From the NCBI GenBank assembly GCA_002422085.1, contig DISZ01000018.1, positions 6,962 to 70,961 on the forward strand: a DNA stretch of 64,000 nt, in the 5' to 3' direction. Source of the DNA: Rhodobacteraceae bacterium UBA6197. Lineage in GTDB: Bacteria > Pseudomonadota > Alphaproteobacteria > Rhodobacterales > Rhodobacteraceae. The notes beneath the pieces are model-generated. The model made no database searches, was not told where the DNA came from, and was given only the letters and a program-made list of their open reading frames with translations. Below are positions 15,742-24,749 of this stretch, piece by piece (the first letter of the stretch is position 1; every line of letters begins with the position of its first letter). Made by a program: the position numbers and the translations under genes.

Positions 15742-15770
15742 CGTTGGGCGATTCCCCGTCTCGCCCAACG
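15742..15770. promoter_or_regulatory. Perfect 10-bp dyad in divergent promoter region (candidate operator)
   Basis: CGTTGGGCGA (15742-15751) and TCGCCCAACG (15761-15770) are exact inverted copies separated by 9 bp. The 196-bp gap separates the acyl-CoA ligase/importer operon from the divergent histidine kinase gene, so a regulator bound here could control both. It lies 39 bp upstream of the ligase start codon. Confidence 0.6.
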
Positions 15771-15899
15771 CCATGGTGGCACGCTGGGGGCGAAAGTTTT
15801 CGTGATTTTTTCGGAAATGTTACGAATCCTTTCCGCGCCTCTTTGGGCTTTCGCCGCGCCGGCAATGGGTGCTAGCGATGACGGTGGAGGATCGGACAG

Positions 15900-17822
15900 A
15901 TGTCGGGTGAAGAAACGCGCGAGCGGATGACACAGGCGGGGTTGAACCTGATTCAGCAGGCGCTGTCGATCTTTGATTCGGAACTAAGGCTGGCGGTAAG
16001 CAACCGGCAGTATCAGATCATGTTCGATCTGCCCGAGGCGCTGACCCGGCCCGGCGCCTCATTCGAGGACACCATCCGGCTGCTGGTCGAACGCGGCGAA
16101 TACGGGCCTCAGCCCGATATCGAAGCGGCCGTCAAGCTGCGGGTCGAGCAAGCCCGCGCCTTTGCGCCGCACTATATGGAGCGCCTGCGCGCCGATGGCC
16201 GCTGGATCTCGGTCGAGGGCTCGCCCCTGTCGCAGGGGGGCTGGGTCACGGTCTATACCGATATTACCGAGATCAAGCGCCAGGAGGCCCTGTTGCGCGC
16301 CCGCTCGGAAGAACTGTCGGGCCAGGTTCTGGCCCATGCAGAGCGGCTGGCGCAGGCCAATCGCGCCCTTGCCGCCACCAATGCGGCCTTGGAAGAGGCC
16401 AAGCGCGAACTGACCGAAATCGAGGCGCGCACCCGGCAGGTGACCGAGATGATGCCCGCCCATATCGCCCATCTGGACCGCAATTTTCGCTACACCTTCT
16501 CGAACCGGCAATTATCGGCGATCATGCCCGGCAGCCTGTCCGAGATCGCCGGGCGGCATGTCGTCAATGCCTTGGGGCAACAGACGCTGACACGGATTCA
16601 ACCGGGCCTCGAGCGCGCGCTGGAGGGCGACGCCAGCGTGATCGAGATCACGCATGCGCCCTCGGGGCGCCGTATCCGCATTGCGCTGACGCCTGACCGG
16701 GGGGCCGATGGGGCGGTGAACGGGGTCTATGTGCTGTCAACCGATGTCACGCATGAAACCCAGACCCGTGCCGCGCTGGTGCAAGCTGGCAAGCGCGAAC
16801 TGGCGGCACAGTTGACCTCGGGGCTGGCGCATGACTTTGCCAATCTGCTGACCATCATTCTGGGGCTTCAAGGACGGCTCGGGCGGATGCCCGCACTGCC
16901 TGATGGCGCAGAGGAACTGGTCCGCGCGACACTGGCGGCCGCGCGCCGGGGCGGCACGCTGCTGGATCGGATCGCCGCCATATCCGGCCCAAGAGAACTG
17001 CGCCCGCAACCGGTAAAGCTGCGCCCTTTCCTGATGGATCTGGCAGCTATGGCACGCCCGACATTGGGCGATACGGTCTGTCTCGACATTTGTATCGAGG
17101 GCTTGGAGACGCCGTTGATGCTGGATCCCGGCCCGTTGCAGGACAGTCTTTTGAACCTGATCCTGAACGCTCGCGACGCGATTGGCGCGCACGGTGGTCA
17201 GGTCGAGATCCGCGCCCAACCGGTGCGCGACACCTGGGTTGAAATCGCGGTCACCGATACCGGACCCGGCTTTTCATCGGTGGCTCTCGAGCGCGGGCTG
17301 GACCCGTTTTTCACCACCAAGGGCGGCGAAGGGTCAGGGTTGGGCCTGTCGATGGTCTATGACCAGACCAAGCTGGCGGGCGGCACGGTGCGGCTGGAAA
17401 ACCGGGCTTCGGGCGGGGCCTGCGTGACGCTGCGGCTGCCGTTGCGGATGGCCGCGCATGAGGCCGCCCCGATGTTGATTCTGCTGGTCGAGGATAGCGA
17501 CGAGATCCGTGCCGCCGTGCGTGAAATGTTGCGCAACATGGGCCATGCCGTGATCGAGGCCAGCACTGCCGAAGAGGCAATCGGCCTTGCCGATCTGCCT
17601 GACATTGGGCTGATCCTGTCCGACATCAACCTTTCAGGACCGATGACCGGGGTGGCGTTGGCGCAGGCGCTGCTGGCGCGCCAGCATCCGGCGCGATTGG
17701 GTCTGATGACCTCGCTGCCGCCGGGCGATACGTTGCGCGCCGCCGCCCCCTGCCCGGTGCTGACCAAACCCTTTTCCGAGGCCGCACTTGCCGCCTTCCT
17801 GGCTGATGGAGGCCCGCTGTGA
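15900..17822 (+). CDS. PAS-containing hybrid sensor histidine kinase
   Basis: This 640-residue soluble protein has no membrane helix. An N-terminal PAS-like domain (about 10-120) ends in VYTDITEIKRQEALL, followed by a coiled coil (130-180). A second PAS domain covers about 185-280. The H-box SGLAHDFANLL has phospho-acceptor H311. The ATPase core has N-box LNLILNARDA and G-boxes DTGPGF and GSGLGLSMV, and the C-terminal receiver domain has D575 in LSDINLSG. The DFANLL H-box places it among the HisKA family of NtrB-like or hybrid kinases. It overlaps the regulator gene and diverges from the importer operon it may control. Confidence 0.92.
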   Translation: MSGEETRERMTQAGLNLIQQALSIFDSELRLAVSNRQYQIMFDLPEALTRPGASFEDTIRLLVERGEYGPQPDIEAAVKLRVEQARAFAPHYMERLRADGRWISVEGSPLSQGGWVTVYTDITEIKRQEALLRARSEELSGQVLAHAERLAQANRALAATNAALEEAKRELTEIEARTRQVTEMMPAHIAHLDRNFRYTFSNRQLSAIMPGSLSEIAGRHVVNALGQQTLTRIQPGLERALEGDASVIEITHAPSGRRIRIALTPDRGADGAVNGVYVLSTDVTHETQTRAALVQAGKRELAAQLTSGLAHDFANLLTIILGLQGRLGRMPALPDGAEELVRATLAAARRGGTLLDRIAAISGPRELRPQPVKLRPFLMDLAAMARPTLGDTVCLDICIEGLETPLMLDPGPLQDSLLNLILNARDAIGAHGGQVEIRAQPVRDTWVEIAVTDTGPGFSSVALERGLDPFFTTKGGEGSGLGLSMVYDQTKLAGGTVRLENRASGGACVTLRLPLRMAAHEAAPMLILLVEDSDEIRAAVREMLRNMGHAVIEASTAEEAIGLADLPDIGLILSDINLSGPMTGVALAQALLARQHPARLGLMTSLPPGDTLRAAAPCPVLTKPFSEAALAAFLADGGPL

Positions 17823-18523
17823 AACCCCCTCACGTCGCAATTCTGGATGACGAACCCGAGATCCGCCGAATGCTGTCAGATGCGCTGGAAGAGGCGGGAT
17901 TTCGCACCACCTCTTATGCTCGCGCGACAGAGTTCGAGGCCGGATTGAAACGGCTTGCCCCGGATGTCTGCCTTGTCGATCTGGGCCTGCCAGACCGCGA
18001 CGGGCTGGCACTGGTGCATCGGCTTGCGCTGGAATCCGGGGCGGCGATCATCATCATCTCGGGTCGCGCGCAGGTGCAGGACCGGGTGACCGGGCTTGAA
18101 CTGGGCGCCGATGATTACATCATCAAACCCTTTGATCCCGCCGAAGTCGTCGCGCGCATCCGCGCGCGCCTGCGCAAGACGCGCACGGACGCCGCGCCGA
18201 ACACCCAAACCGCGCATTTCGCGGGTTGGACGGCCTATTTTGACCGCTACCTGCTGGTTGATGCGGGCGGCGTGGAAACCCCCTTCAGCCACGCCGAGGG
18301 TGAAGTGCTGCGGCTGTTCCTGGAAAGCCCGAATCGCCTGATCAGCCGCGCGCAGATGCAAGAGTCACTTGGCGGTGGCGCCGGTGAAAGCTTTGACCGC
18401 GCCATGGATGTGCGCATTTCGCGGCTGCGCACCAAGCTGGGTGAAGATCCAAAGAACCCTCGCCTGATAAAGACCATCTATGGCGCGGGCTATATCTTCC
18501 TTGGCGATGTGCACTGGGGCTGA
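17819..18523 (+). CDS. OmpR-family response regulator
   Basis: This 234-residue regulator has a receiver domain (acidic pair D10/D11, phospho-acceptor D54 in CLVDLGLPD, lysine in DDYIIKPFDP) and a C-terminal winged helix (TPFSHAEGEVLRLFLES, then ISRLRTKLGEDPKNPRLI and the terminal GAGYIFLG). Translation starts at GTG 17819 inside the kinase stop (GTGA overlap), so the two are co-produced. The adjacent divergent importer operon, with its dyad and 11-bp direct repeats, is the obvious candidate target. That is inference from position. Confidence 0.93.
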   Translation: MKPPHVAILDDEPEIRRMLSDALEEAGFRTTSYARATEFEAGLKRLAPDVCLVDLGLPDRDGLALVHRLALESGAAIIIISGRAQVQDRVTGLELGADDYIIKPFDPAEVVARIRARLRKTRTDAAPNTQTAHFAGWTAYFDRYLLVDAGGVETPFSHAEGEVLRLFLESPNRLISRAQMQESLGGGAGESFDRAMDVRISRLRTKLGEDPKNPRLIKTIYGAGYIFLGDVHWG

Positions 18524-18533
18524 AGCGCTTTGA

Positions 18534-18618
18534 TTTCATCTTCGCCCAAATATCCCCGCCGGAGGCTACAACGGTGCAATCAGGAGCCTCCGGCGGGGAT
18601 ATTTAGGCGAAGATGAAA
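18534..18618. repeat. Intergenic palindrome, class I copy A (34-bp arms)
   Basis: The arms 18534-18567 and 18585-18618 match at 33 of 34 positions with a 17-nt loop. The core is ATCCCCGCCGGAGGC; outer ends read TTTCATCTTCG and CGAAGATGAAA. It follows the response-regulator gene, so it could terminate or protect that transcript. Near-identical copies occur at 27324 and 43703, and a half copy at 60461. Confidence 0.92.
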
Positions 18619-18689
18619 CCGCAATGCCACTGGCTCTTGTCGGCCCGATCTGCTTGCATGGACGAAGGACGCAAACAGGCGGAGGCGGC

Positions 18690-19832
18690 ATGACCATCCA
18701 TTGGTGCGGCACGGGGTTGTCATCGGGGCCGGGGTTGCGGCGATTGCTGGACACGGGTGCCAAGGTCGTGGTCTGGAATATTTCGCAAAGTGAGGCGCAG
18801 GTCCTGTTGGGCGATCGCCCGGCCGATCTGCGGATCTTTACACCCGACGCACTGGCGGCGGCGTTGCAGGCGGGCGATGTGGTGGTGTCGATGCTGCCGC
18901 CCGATCATCATCTGACATTGGCACGGATTGCCTTGGCGGCGCGGGCACATTTCGTGTGCTCGTCCTATATCTCGCCCGAGATGCAGGCGCTGGACGGGCC
19001 GGCACGCGAGGCGGGGGTGGCACTGGTCAACGAGGTGGGGCTTGATCCCGGAATTGACCATTTGATGGCGCATGACCTGGTGGCCGACTATCGCGCCAGC
19101 GCGGCCTATGACGTGCGGAACGAGATCTCGTTCACCTCTTATTGCGGTGGGGTGCCAAAACGACCCAATGCGTTTCGCTACAAGTTCAGCTGGTCGCCGC
19201 TGGGCGTGCTCAGGGCGCTGCGCGCGCCCTCTCGGTCGATCCGTCACTACACCGACTTGCGGGTGGCGCGGCCTTGGGAGGCGGTCAGCCACTATGAGGC
19301 ACCTTTGCCGGTGCCGGAAAGCTTTGAGGTCTATCCCAATCGCGATAGCCTGCCCTTCGTTGCCGAGTATCGTTTTGATCCCGCCTGGCGGCTGCGCGAC
19401 TTCGTGCGCGGCACGATCCGGCTGAAGGGCTGGGCCGAGGCCTGGGCCCCGGTTTTTGCCGAGATCGAGCAGATGGAAGGGCCGGCGGGCGAGGCTGCCC
19501 TTGCGGCCCTGGCCGAGCGGCTTTGGCACGGCAATGCCTATGCCGAGGGCGAGCCAGACCGAGTGGTGTTGTTTGTCACGCTTGTCGCGCGCCGTGATGG
19601 CCACGATGTCTGGCACAAATCCTGGGCGCTGGATGCCAGTGGCGATGCCCGTGGTTCAGCAATGGCGCGGCTGGTCTCCGGGCCGGTCTCGCTGGCCGCC
19701 GAGGCGGTGCTCGCGCGCGAGATCCCGGCCGGGGTGCACGCCGCGCCGCATGACCCGAAGCTGGTGGCGCGCTGGCTGGCGGCGGTCGGCCATCAGGCCG
19801 AGGTGATGATCAAGGCCGATGCCCTGACCTGA
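18690..19832 (+). CDS. Saccharopine dehydrogenase-like oxidoreductase
   Basis: This 380-residue protein starts MTIHWCGTGLSSGPGLRRLL, an N-terminal dinucleotide-binding fold, followed by VVSMLPPDHH and the family segment NEVGLDPGIDHLMAH (near 130-145) and SYCGGVPKRPNAFRYKFSWS. These match saccharopine reductase/dehydrogenases that act on the alpha-aminoadipate or related imino-acid steps. The ATG at 18690 has GGAGG 5 bases before; an in-frame start at 18624 would add 22 residues from the palindrome side. There are no lysine-pathway neighbours, so the substrate is uncertain. Confidence 0.85.
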   Translation: MTIHWCGTGLSSGPGLRRLLDTGAKVVVWNISQSEAQVLLGDRPADLRIFTPDALAAALQAGDVVVSMLPPDHHLTLARIALAARAHFVCSSYISPEMQALDGPAREAGVALVNEVGLDPGIDHLMAHDLVADYRASAAYDVRNEISFTSYCGGVPKRPNAFRYKFSWSPLGVLRALRAPSRSIRHYTDLRVARPWEAVSHYEAPLPVPESFEVYPNRDSLPFVAEYRFDPAWRLRDFVRGTIRLKGWAEAWAPVFAEIEQMEGPAGEAALAALAERLWHGNAYAEGEPDRVVLFVTLVARRDGHDVWHKSWALDASGDARGSAMARLVSGPVSLAAEAVLAREIPAGVHAAPHDPKLVARWLAAVGHQAEVMIKADALT

Positions 19833-19838
19833 GCGCGC

Positions 19839-20183
19839 TCAGGTCATCCGCAACACATCGTCGCCAGCATCTTCCAGAGACATGCCCAGAGCACCCAGCC
19901 CGTCTTCGAGGTAATCTGCCAGCATCGGGATGCCCAGCAGGTAATCTTCGGTGGGGGCGGTCGCCTCTGCTCTGGCGGTCGCGATCGCTTCGGCCAATTC
20001 ATCGGCCTCATAGGTTTCGCGGCCGATCCACATCAGCGCGACAAGGCTGGCCTTTTCGTCATCGTTCAGCGCTTCGATGAAGGCACGCAGTTCTTCCTCA
20101 TGCCCGGTACCGGGAAAGCCCGCGTCGAATTCTCGGGCGCGAATGATGATATAGGCGATTTTGGCCGGGCTGATCTGAAGCAT
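19839..20183 (-). CDS. DUF3775 domain protein
   Basis: This 114-residue acidic protein begins MLQISPAKIAYIIIRAREFD and contains EEELRAFIEALNDDEKASLVALMWIGRETYE, the DUF3775 pattern known mainly from alphaproteobacteria. Function is unknown. GGAGG precedes the ATG at 20183. It converges on the saccharopine-dehydrogenase-like gene with a 6-bp gap and no visible terminator between them. Confidence 0.85.
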   Translation of the reverse strand: MLQISPAKIAYIIIRAREFDAGFPGTGHEEELRAFIEALNDDEKASLVALMWIGRETYEADELAEAIATARAEATAPTEDYLLGIPMLADYLEDGLGALGMSLEDAGDDVLRMT

Positions 20184-20279
20184 GTGGTCCTCCGTTCGGG
20201 GCAGTTTCGCCGCTTGTCGGGTAGGGCGCAAGAGGGCGTGGGCAAAGGCGCGGCGAAATGCACCCCGGCGCCGGAAGGG

Positions 20280-21449
20280 TCAGGCTGGCGGGTCGAGCGG
20301 CACCACCCGCGCGGCAGGATCGGGGGCGAGTTCCTCAAAGTCGAAATTGTCCAGCCGCCGGGCGCGTTTGCCGGCCTTGTCGGCCGAGGTCTTGATGTCT
20401 TCGATGTCCCGGGCCGCCTGTCCGAAGTGCCGATCGAGGCTTTCGACACGGGCGCCCAGACGGTCCACATCGCCGTAAAGCGCCGCCAGTTCCTTGCGGA
20501 TCGCGCCGGCCTGTTCGCGCATCCTTGCGTCCTTGAGCACGGCACGCATGGTGTGCAGTGTGGCCATGCAGGTGGTGGGCGACACGATCCAGACCTTGGC
20601 GGCAAAGCCATCGCGCACCAGTTCGGGGAAATTGGCGTGCAGTTCGGCATAGACCGCCTCGGAGGGCAGAAACAGCAGCGCCCCGTCGGCGGTTTCGCCC
20701 TCGAGGATGTAGCGTTCGGAGATTGCCTTGATATGGCCGCGCACGGCAATGCGCATCATCCGCTGGGCCTCGATCAACTGGCTTTGGTTTTCGGCACGGC
20801 GCAGGGATTCGTAGGCCTCCAGCGGAAACTTGCTGTCGATCACGATCGGGCCGGGCGGGTTGGGCAGATGCACAAGGCAATCGGCGCGGCGCCCGTTCGA
20901 CAATGTGGCCTGCATCGTATAGGCGTCCGGCGGCAGCGCCTTCAGCACGATGTCATTCAGTTGGATTTCGCCAAAGGCGCCGCGGGTCTGCTTGTTCGAC
21001 AAGATGTCTTGCAGACCCAGCACGTTGCCCGACAGCTTTTCGATATTGGCCTGTGCTTTGTCAATCGTTTCAAGGCGTTGCTGAAGGTCCCCCAAGGAAC
21101 GCGCGGTCCGGGTGGCGGTGCCGTGCAGCGATTCCGTCATGCCGCGCGACACATCTGCCAAGCGCTGCTCCATCAGCGCCAGCATCCGCGCCTGCGAGGT
21201 GGCCTGCGCCTCGGAAACATGGTGCAGCCCACCCGCCAGATGGTGCTGCCCGTCCGACAGTGCCTGCATATTGGCCCCCAACTGACCAACCTGCGCCTGA
21301 ATCGGCGCGACCATCCGCGCCGCGCGCGCCGAGGCGCGCAGGGTCTGGATCAGCAAGATCAGCACCAAAAGAACCAGCCCGGCCGCCGCCGCCAGCGCCA
21401 GCACACGCGGGTCATTCAGGGCGTAGGTCTGGCCCGCGACGGTCATCAT
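20280..21449 (-). CDS. rmuC: RmuC-like DNA recombination protein
   Basis: This 389-residue protein has one N-terminal membrane helix (LALAAAAGLVLLVLILLI), a long coiled coil (about 50-150), and the RmuC nuclease-like core with GAFGEIQLNDIVLKALPP, VIDSKFPLEAYESL and MRIAVRGHIKAISERYI. RmuC limits inversions at short repeats in E. coli. Its ATG at 21449 lies inside the mutL stop (ATGATGA), so the two are coupled. A pairing of mismatch repair and rearrangement control in one operon is coherent. Confidence 0.93.
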   Translation of the reverse strand: MMTVAGQTYALNDPRVLALAAAAGLVLLVLILLIQTLRASARAARMVAPIQAQVGQLGANMQALSDGQHHLAGGLHHVSEAQATSQARMLALMEQRLADVSRGMTESLHGTATRTARSLGDLQQRLETIDKAQANIEKLSGNVLGLQDILSNKQTRGAFGEIQLNDIVLKALPPDAYTMQATLSNGRRADCLVHLPNPPGPIVIDSKFPLEAYESLRRAENQSQLIEAQRMMRIAVRGHIKAISERYILEGETADGALLFLPSEAVYAELHANFPELVRDGFAAKVWIVSPTTCMATLHTMRAVLKDARMREQAGAIRKELAALYGDVDRLGARVESLDRHFGQAARDIEDIKTSADKAGKRARRLDNFDFEELAPDPAARVVPLDPPA

Positions 21450-23344
21450 GTGCGCCCGAAAAGCCGTTCGATATCGGCCAGTTTCAGTTCGACATAGGTC
21501 GGGCGGCCGTGGTTGCACTGGCCGGAATGGGGCGTCGCCTCCATTTCACGCAAAAGCGCGTTCATTTCCTCGGCACGCATCTGGCGCCCCGAGCGGATCG
21601 AGCCGTGGCAGGCCATGCGCGACAGAACCGCCTCGATCCGGGCTTGCAGGCGCAGGCTGTCGCCCTGATCCGACAGTTCGTCCAGAATGTCGCGCAGCAG
21701 AGCGGCGGCGTTGATCTCGCCCAGAATCGCGGGGGTTTCGCGCACCGCAATCGCGCTGCCGCCAAACGGTTCCAGCGTCAGCCCAAGGCGGGCAAGGTCG
21801 GGGGCAAGGTCCAGCAGGCGCGCCGCGTCCGAGGCCGACAGCTCGACGATTTCCGGGATCAGCAGCGATTGCGCGGCGATACCGTTTTCCGCCATCTGCC
21901 GCTTGAGCCGTTCGTAGACAAGCCGTTCATGGGCGGCGTGCTGATCGACAATGACGATGCCCCGCGTGGTTTGGGCGATGATGTAGTTTTCATGCACCTG
22001 CGCGCGGGCGGCGCCCAGCGGATGGTCGATGTCGCTGGTATCCGTGACAGTTTCGGCGCGGGCGGTGGGGCTGGCGAAGGGCGAGGCGAACGCCTGAGGG
22101 CCTTCGGCAAACATCGGCGCCTGTGCGGCATAGGCGTTGCGCAGCGCGTCAGAAGACGGGCCAAAGCTGGCGCCATAGGACAGGCGGTCCATCTGGTAGA
22201 TCCGCGGTGCATCACCCGGAGCGCCGGCAAAACCGGGGCGCATCGCGCCCAGCGTCGCATCGGCCACCGTCGATGAGGCACGATGCCCCGCCGCGGCCAG
22301 CGCATGGCGCAGCGCGGTGACGATCAGCCCACGCGCAAGACCCGCTTCGCGAAACCGGACCTCGGCCTTGGCGGGGTGGACGTTGACGTCCACGCGTTCC
22401 GGATCACAGGTCAGGAACAGCACCGCCGCAGGGTGCCGATCGCGCGACAGAAAATCCATATAGGCGGCGCGCAGCGCCCCGGTCAGCAGCTTGTCGCGCA
22501 CCGGGCGGCCGTTCACGAACAGGAACTGTTCGACCGCAGCCCCGCGCGAATAGGTGGGCAGGGCGGCATAGCCGGTCAGGCGCAGCCCCTCGCGGTCGGC
22601 ATCAATCGGCAGGGCATTGTCGATGAAGGCGCGCCCGATCACCTTTGCCAGACGCCCCGCCAGCGCGCCGAACAGTTCACCCTGCTCGGCATCGGCGCGG
22701 AATATCTCGCGGCCGTCACCGCCACCGGACAGGTCGCGCAGGGTGAACGAAACATAGGGCTCGGCCATCGCAAGGCGCTTGACGGCATCCGAGATGGCCT
22801 GGGTTTCGGCCCGGTCCGAGCGCAGAAACTTGAGCCGCGCAGGCGTGGCAAAGAACAGATCACCAAGCTCGACCACGGTGCCGCGGTTCAGCGCGGCGGG
22901 GCGCACCGGCGCCTCGCGTCCGCCCGATACGCTGATTTGCGCCGCATCATGGCCCTGCGCGCGCGAGGTGATCGTCAGCCGTCCGACCGCCCCAAGCGAG
23001 GGCAGCGCCTCGCCGCGAAACCCGAAGGTATGGATGTTGAGCAGGTCCGAGCCGTCGATCTTCGAGGTCGCATGGCGCGCCAGCGCCAATGGCAGGTCGG
23101 CGGCGGTCATACCGCAACCGTCATCGGTAATGCGGATCAGCGTCTTGCCACCATCGGCAAAGGCGATGTCGATGCGGCCGGCACCTGCGTCAAGCGCGTT
23201 TTCCACCAGTTCCTTGACCGCCGAGGCCGGGCGTTCAACCACTTCGCCCGCCGCGATCCGGTTCGCGGCGGCCTCATCCAGTTGACGGATCACGGGGCGG
23301 GTTTCGGCTTGCGGCCCGCCTATCTTGGGGTCTGCGGCGTTCAT
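21446..23344 (-). CDS. mutL: DNA mismatch repair protein MutL (endonuclease-type)
   Basis: This 632-residue protein has the GHKL ATPase motifs ELVENALDAGA, TDDGCGM and TFGFRGEALPSLGAV in its first 110 residues. The C-terminal domain carries DQHAAHERLVYE (about 464-475), an intact DQHA-x2-E-x4-E nicking motif, plus ACHGSIRSGR and CNHGRPT metal-site segments. It therefore should be a nicking MutL, as expected in bacteria without MutH. A proline/alanine-rich linker separates the two halves. Downstream rmuC overlaps it. Confidence 0.96.
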   Translation of the reverse strand: MNAADPKIGGPQAETRPVIRQLDEAAANRIAAGEVVERPASAVKELVENALDAGAGRIDIAFADGGKTLIRITDDGCGMTAADLPLALARHATSKIDGSDLLNIHTFGFRGEALPSLGAVGRLTITSRAQGHDAAQISVSGGREAPVRPAALNRGTVVELGDLFFATPARLKFLRSDRAETQAISDAVKRLAMAEPYVSFTLRDLSGGGDGREIFRADAEQGELFGALAGRLAKVIGRAFIDNALPIDADREGLRLTGYAALPTYSRGAAVEQFLFVNGRPVRDKLLTGALRAAYMDFLSRDRHPAAVLFLTCDPERVDVNVHPAKAEVRFREAGLARGLIVTALRHALAAAGHRASSTVADATLGAMRPGFAGAPGDAPRIYQMDRLSYGASFGPSSDALRNAYAAQAPMFAEGPQAFASPFASPTARAETVTDTSDIDHPLGAARAQVHENYIIAQTTRGIVIVDQHAAHERLVYERLKRQMAENGIAAQSLLIPEIVELSASDAARLLDLAPDLARLGLTLEPFGGSAIAVRETPAILGEINAAALLRDILDELSDQGDSLRLQARIEAVLSRMACHGSIRSGRQMRAEEMNALLREMEATPHSGQCNHGRPTYVELKLADIERLFGRT

Positions 23345-23447
23345 CCTACTAGGGTTAGCACAAAGCCGGAACAGAGGCTATTGATTCGGGCAAGGCGCGG
23401 CGCGGCAATTTCAGTTGCCACGCCGCGCCCCACGCCTCGCGCCCCTG

Positions 23448-24749
23448 TCAGTTCATCAACCCCACCGGACGGCCCACCACCACAAAGCGCAGATCGTCGG
23501 CCCTGAGCAGACGCGCCGCCACGCGGGCCACATCGTCGCGGGTAACGGCCTCGACCTTGGCGTTGCGGGTATTGACATAGTCGATGGGCAGGTCCGAAAG
23601 CTGCATCCCGACCAGAATATCGGCAATCGGGCCGTTGCCATCAAAGCGCAGCGGGTAGGCGCCGGTCAGATAGGTCTTGGCCGCGTCCAATTCCGCATCC
23701 GTCACGCCGTCCGCCGCCATCCGCCGCCATTCGGCACGGATCACCGCGATCGCCTCGGCGACTTTTTCATTGGCCGAGGCGACCGAACCTTGCCACGTCT
23801 CGGCCAGATCCTTGGGCACGAGATACGAGGCCACGCCATAGGTCAGGCCACGCTTTTCGCGCACTTCCTCCATCAGCCGCGACGAAAACCCGCCGCCGCC
23901 CAGCACCTGATTGAGGATATAGGCGGCAAAGAAATCCGGGTCATCCATCGCCAGACCCGCTTCGCCGAACAGCACCATGGATTGCGGGCTGTCATAGTCC
24001 ACGATGGTGACGCCGCCGGTCAGGCCCAAGGTGGCACGCGGTGGCATTGGCGCGCCGGTTGCCGGCAGCGCGCCCAGAAGTCGGTCCAGCAGTTCCCCCA
24101 GCGCATCCGGGGTGATGTCGCCCACCGCCGAGACAAAGATCCGGTCGCGCGCCATGACGCGCGCCTTTGCCGCAAGGATATCGTCGCGCGTCAGGGCGGC
24201 GACGCTGTCGGCGGTGCCATTGAGAGAACTGCCATAGGGGTGATCGCCATAGGCCAGACGCGCGAAGGTGTCGCCCGCAATCGCGCCCGGATCCTTGGCA
24301 TCCGAAGCGATGATCGACAGCACCTGCCCGCGCACCCGGTCGATGGCGGTCTGGTCAAACTTCGGCTCGTTCAGCGCCTGCCCCAGCAGCGTCACCGCAG
24401 CATCGCGGTTTTCGGTCAGCATCTTGGCCGAGACCGACAGAACGTCATCGGACACGTTGAAGGAAAACGACGCCGCCAAGGTCTCGGCGGCCTCGGCAAA
24501 GCCTTGGCTGTCAAGATCGCCCGCGCCTTCCTCCAGTGTCGCGGTCATCAGGTTGATCGCGCCACGTTTGCCGGGCGCATCAAGGCTCGCGCCGCCACGA
24601 AAGCGGATCTCAAGCGCGGTAAAGGGGATTTCGTGGTTTTCCACCAACCAGGCGGTGATGCCGCCGGGTGAGGTGACCGACTGGATGTCCACCGCGCGGG
24701 CAGGCAGCGCCGCAAGGGCCAGAACGGCGGCCAGGGCAAAGCGAATCAT
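23448..24749 (-). CDS. M16 peptidase-family protein lacking the zinc motif (inactive partner)
   Basis: This 433-residue protein has a signal peptide (MIRFALAAVLALAALPARA) and the two-domain M16 fold. At the place of HxxEH it reads INLMTATLEEG, so it cannot bind zinc the usual way. A conserved R/Y segment (GGFSSRLMEEVREKRGLTYG) near residue 285 is intact. Such subunits pair with an active M16B protein to form the closed chamber. The ATG at 24749 overlaps the stop of the active partner gene (ATGA), ensuring equal synthesis. Confidence 0.9.
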   Translation of the reverse strand: MIRFALAAVLALAALPARAVDIQSVTSPGGITAWLVENHEIPFTALEIRFRGGASLDAPGKRGAINLMTATLEEGAGDLDSQGFAEAAETLAASFSFNVSDDVLSVSAKMLTENRDAAVTLLGQALNEPKFDQTAIDRVRGQVLSIIASDAKDPGAIAGDTFARLAYGDHPYGSSLNGTADSVAALTRDDILAAKARVMARDRIFVSAVGDITPDALGELLDRLLGALPATGAPMPPRATLGLTGGVTIVDYDSPQSMVLFGEAGLAMDDPDFFAAYILNQVLGGGGFSSRLMEEVREKRGLTYGVASYLVPKDLAETWQGSVASANEKVAEAIAVIRAEWRRMAADGVTDAELDAAKTYLTGAYPLRFDGNGPIADILVGMQLSDLPIDYVNTRNAKVEAVTRDDVARVAARLLRADDLRFVVVGRPVGLMN

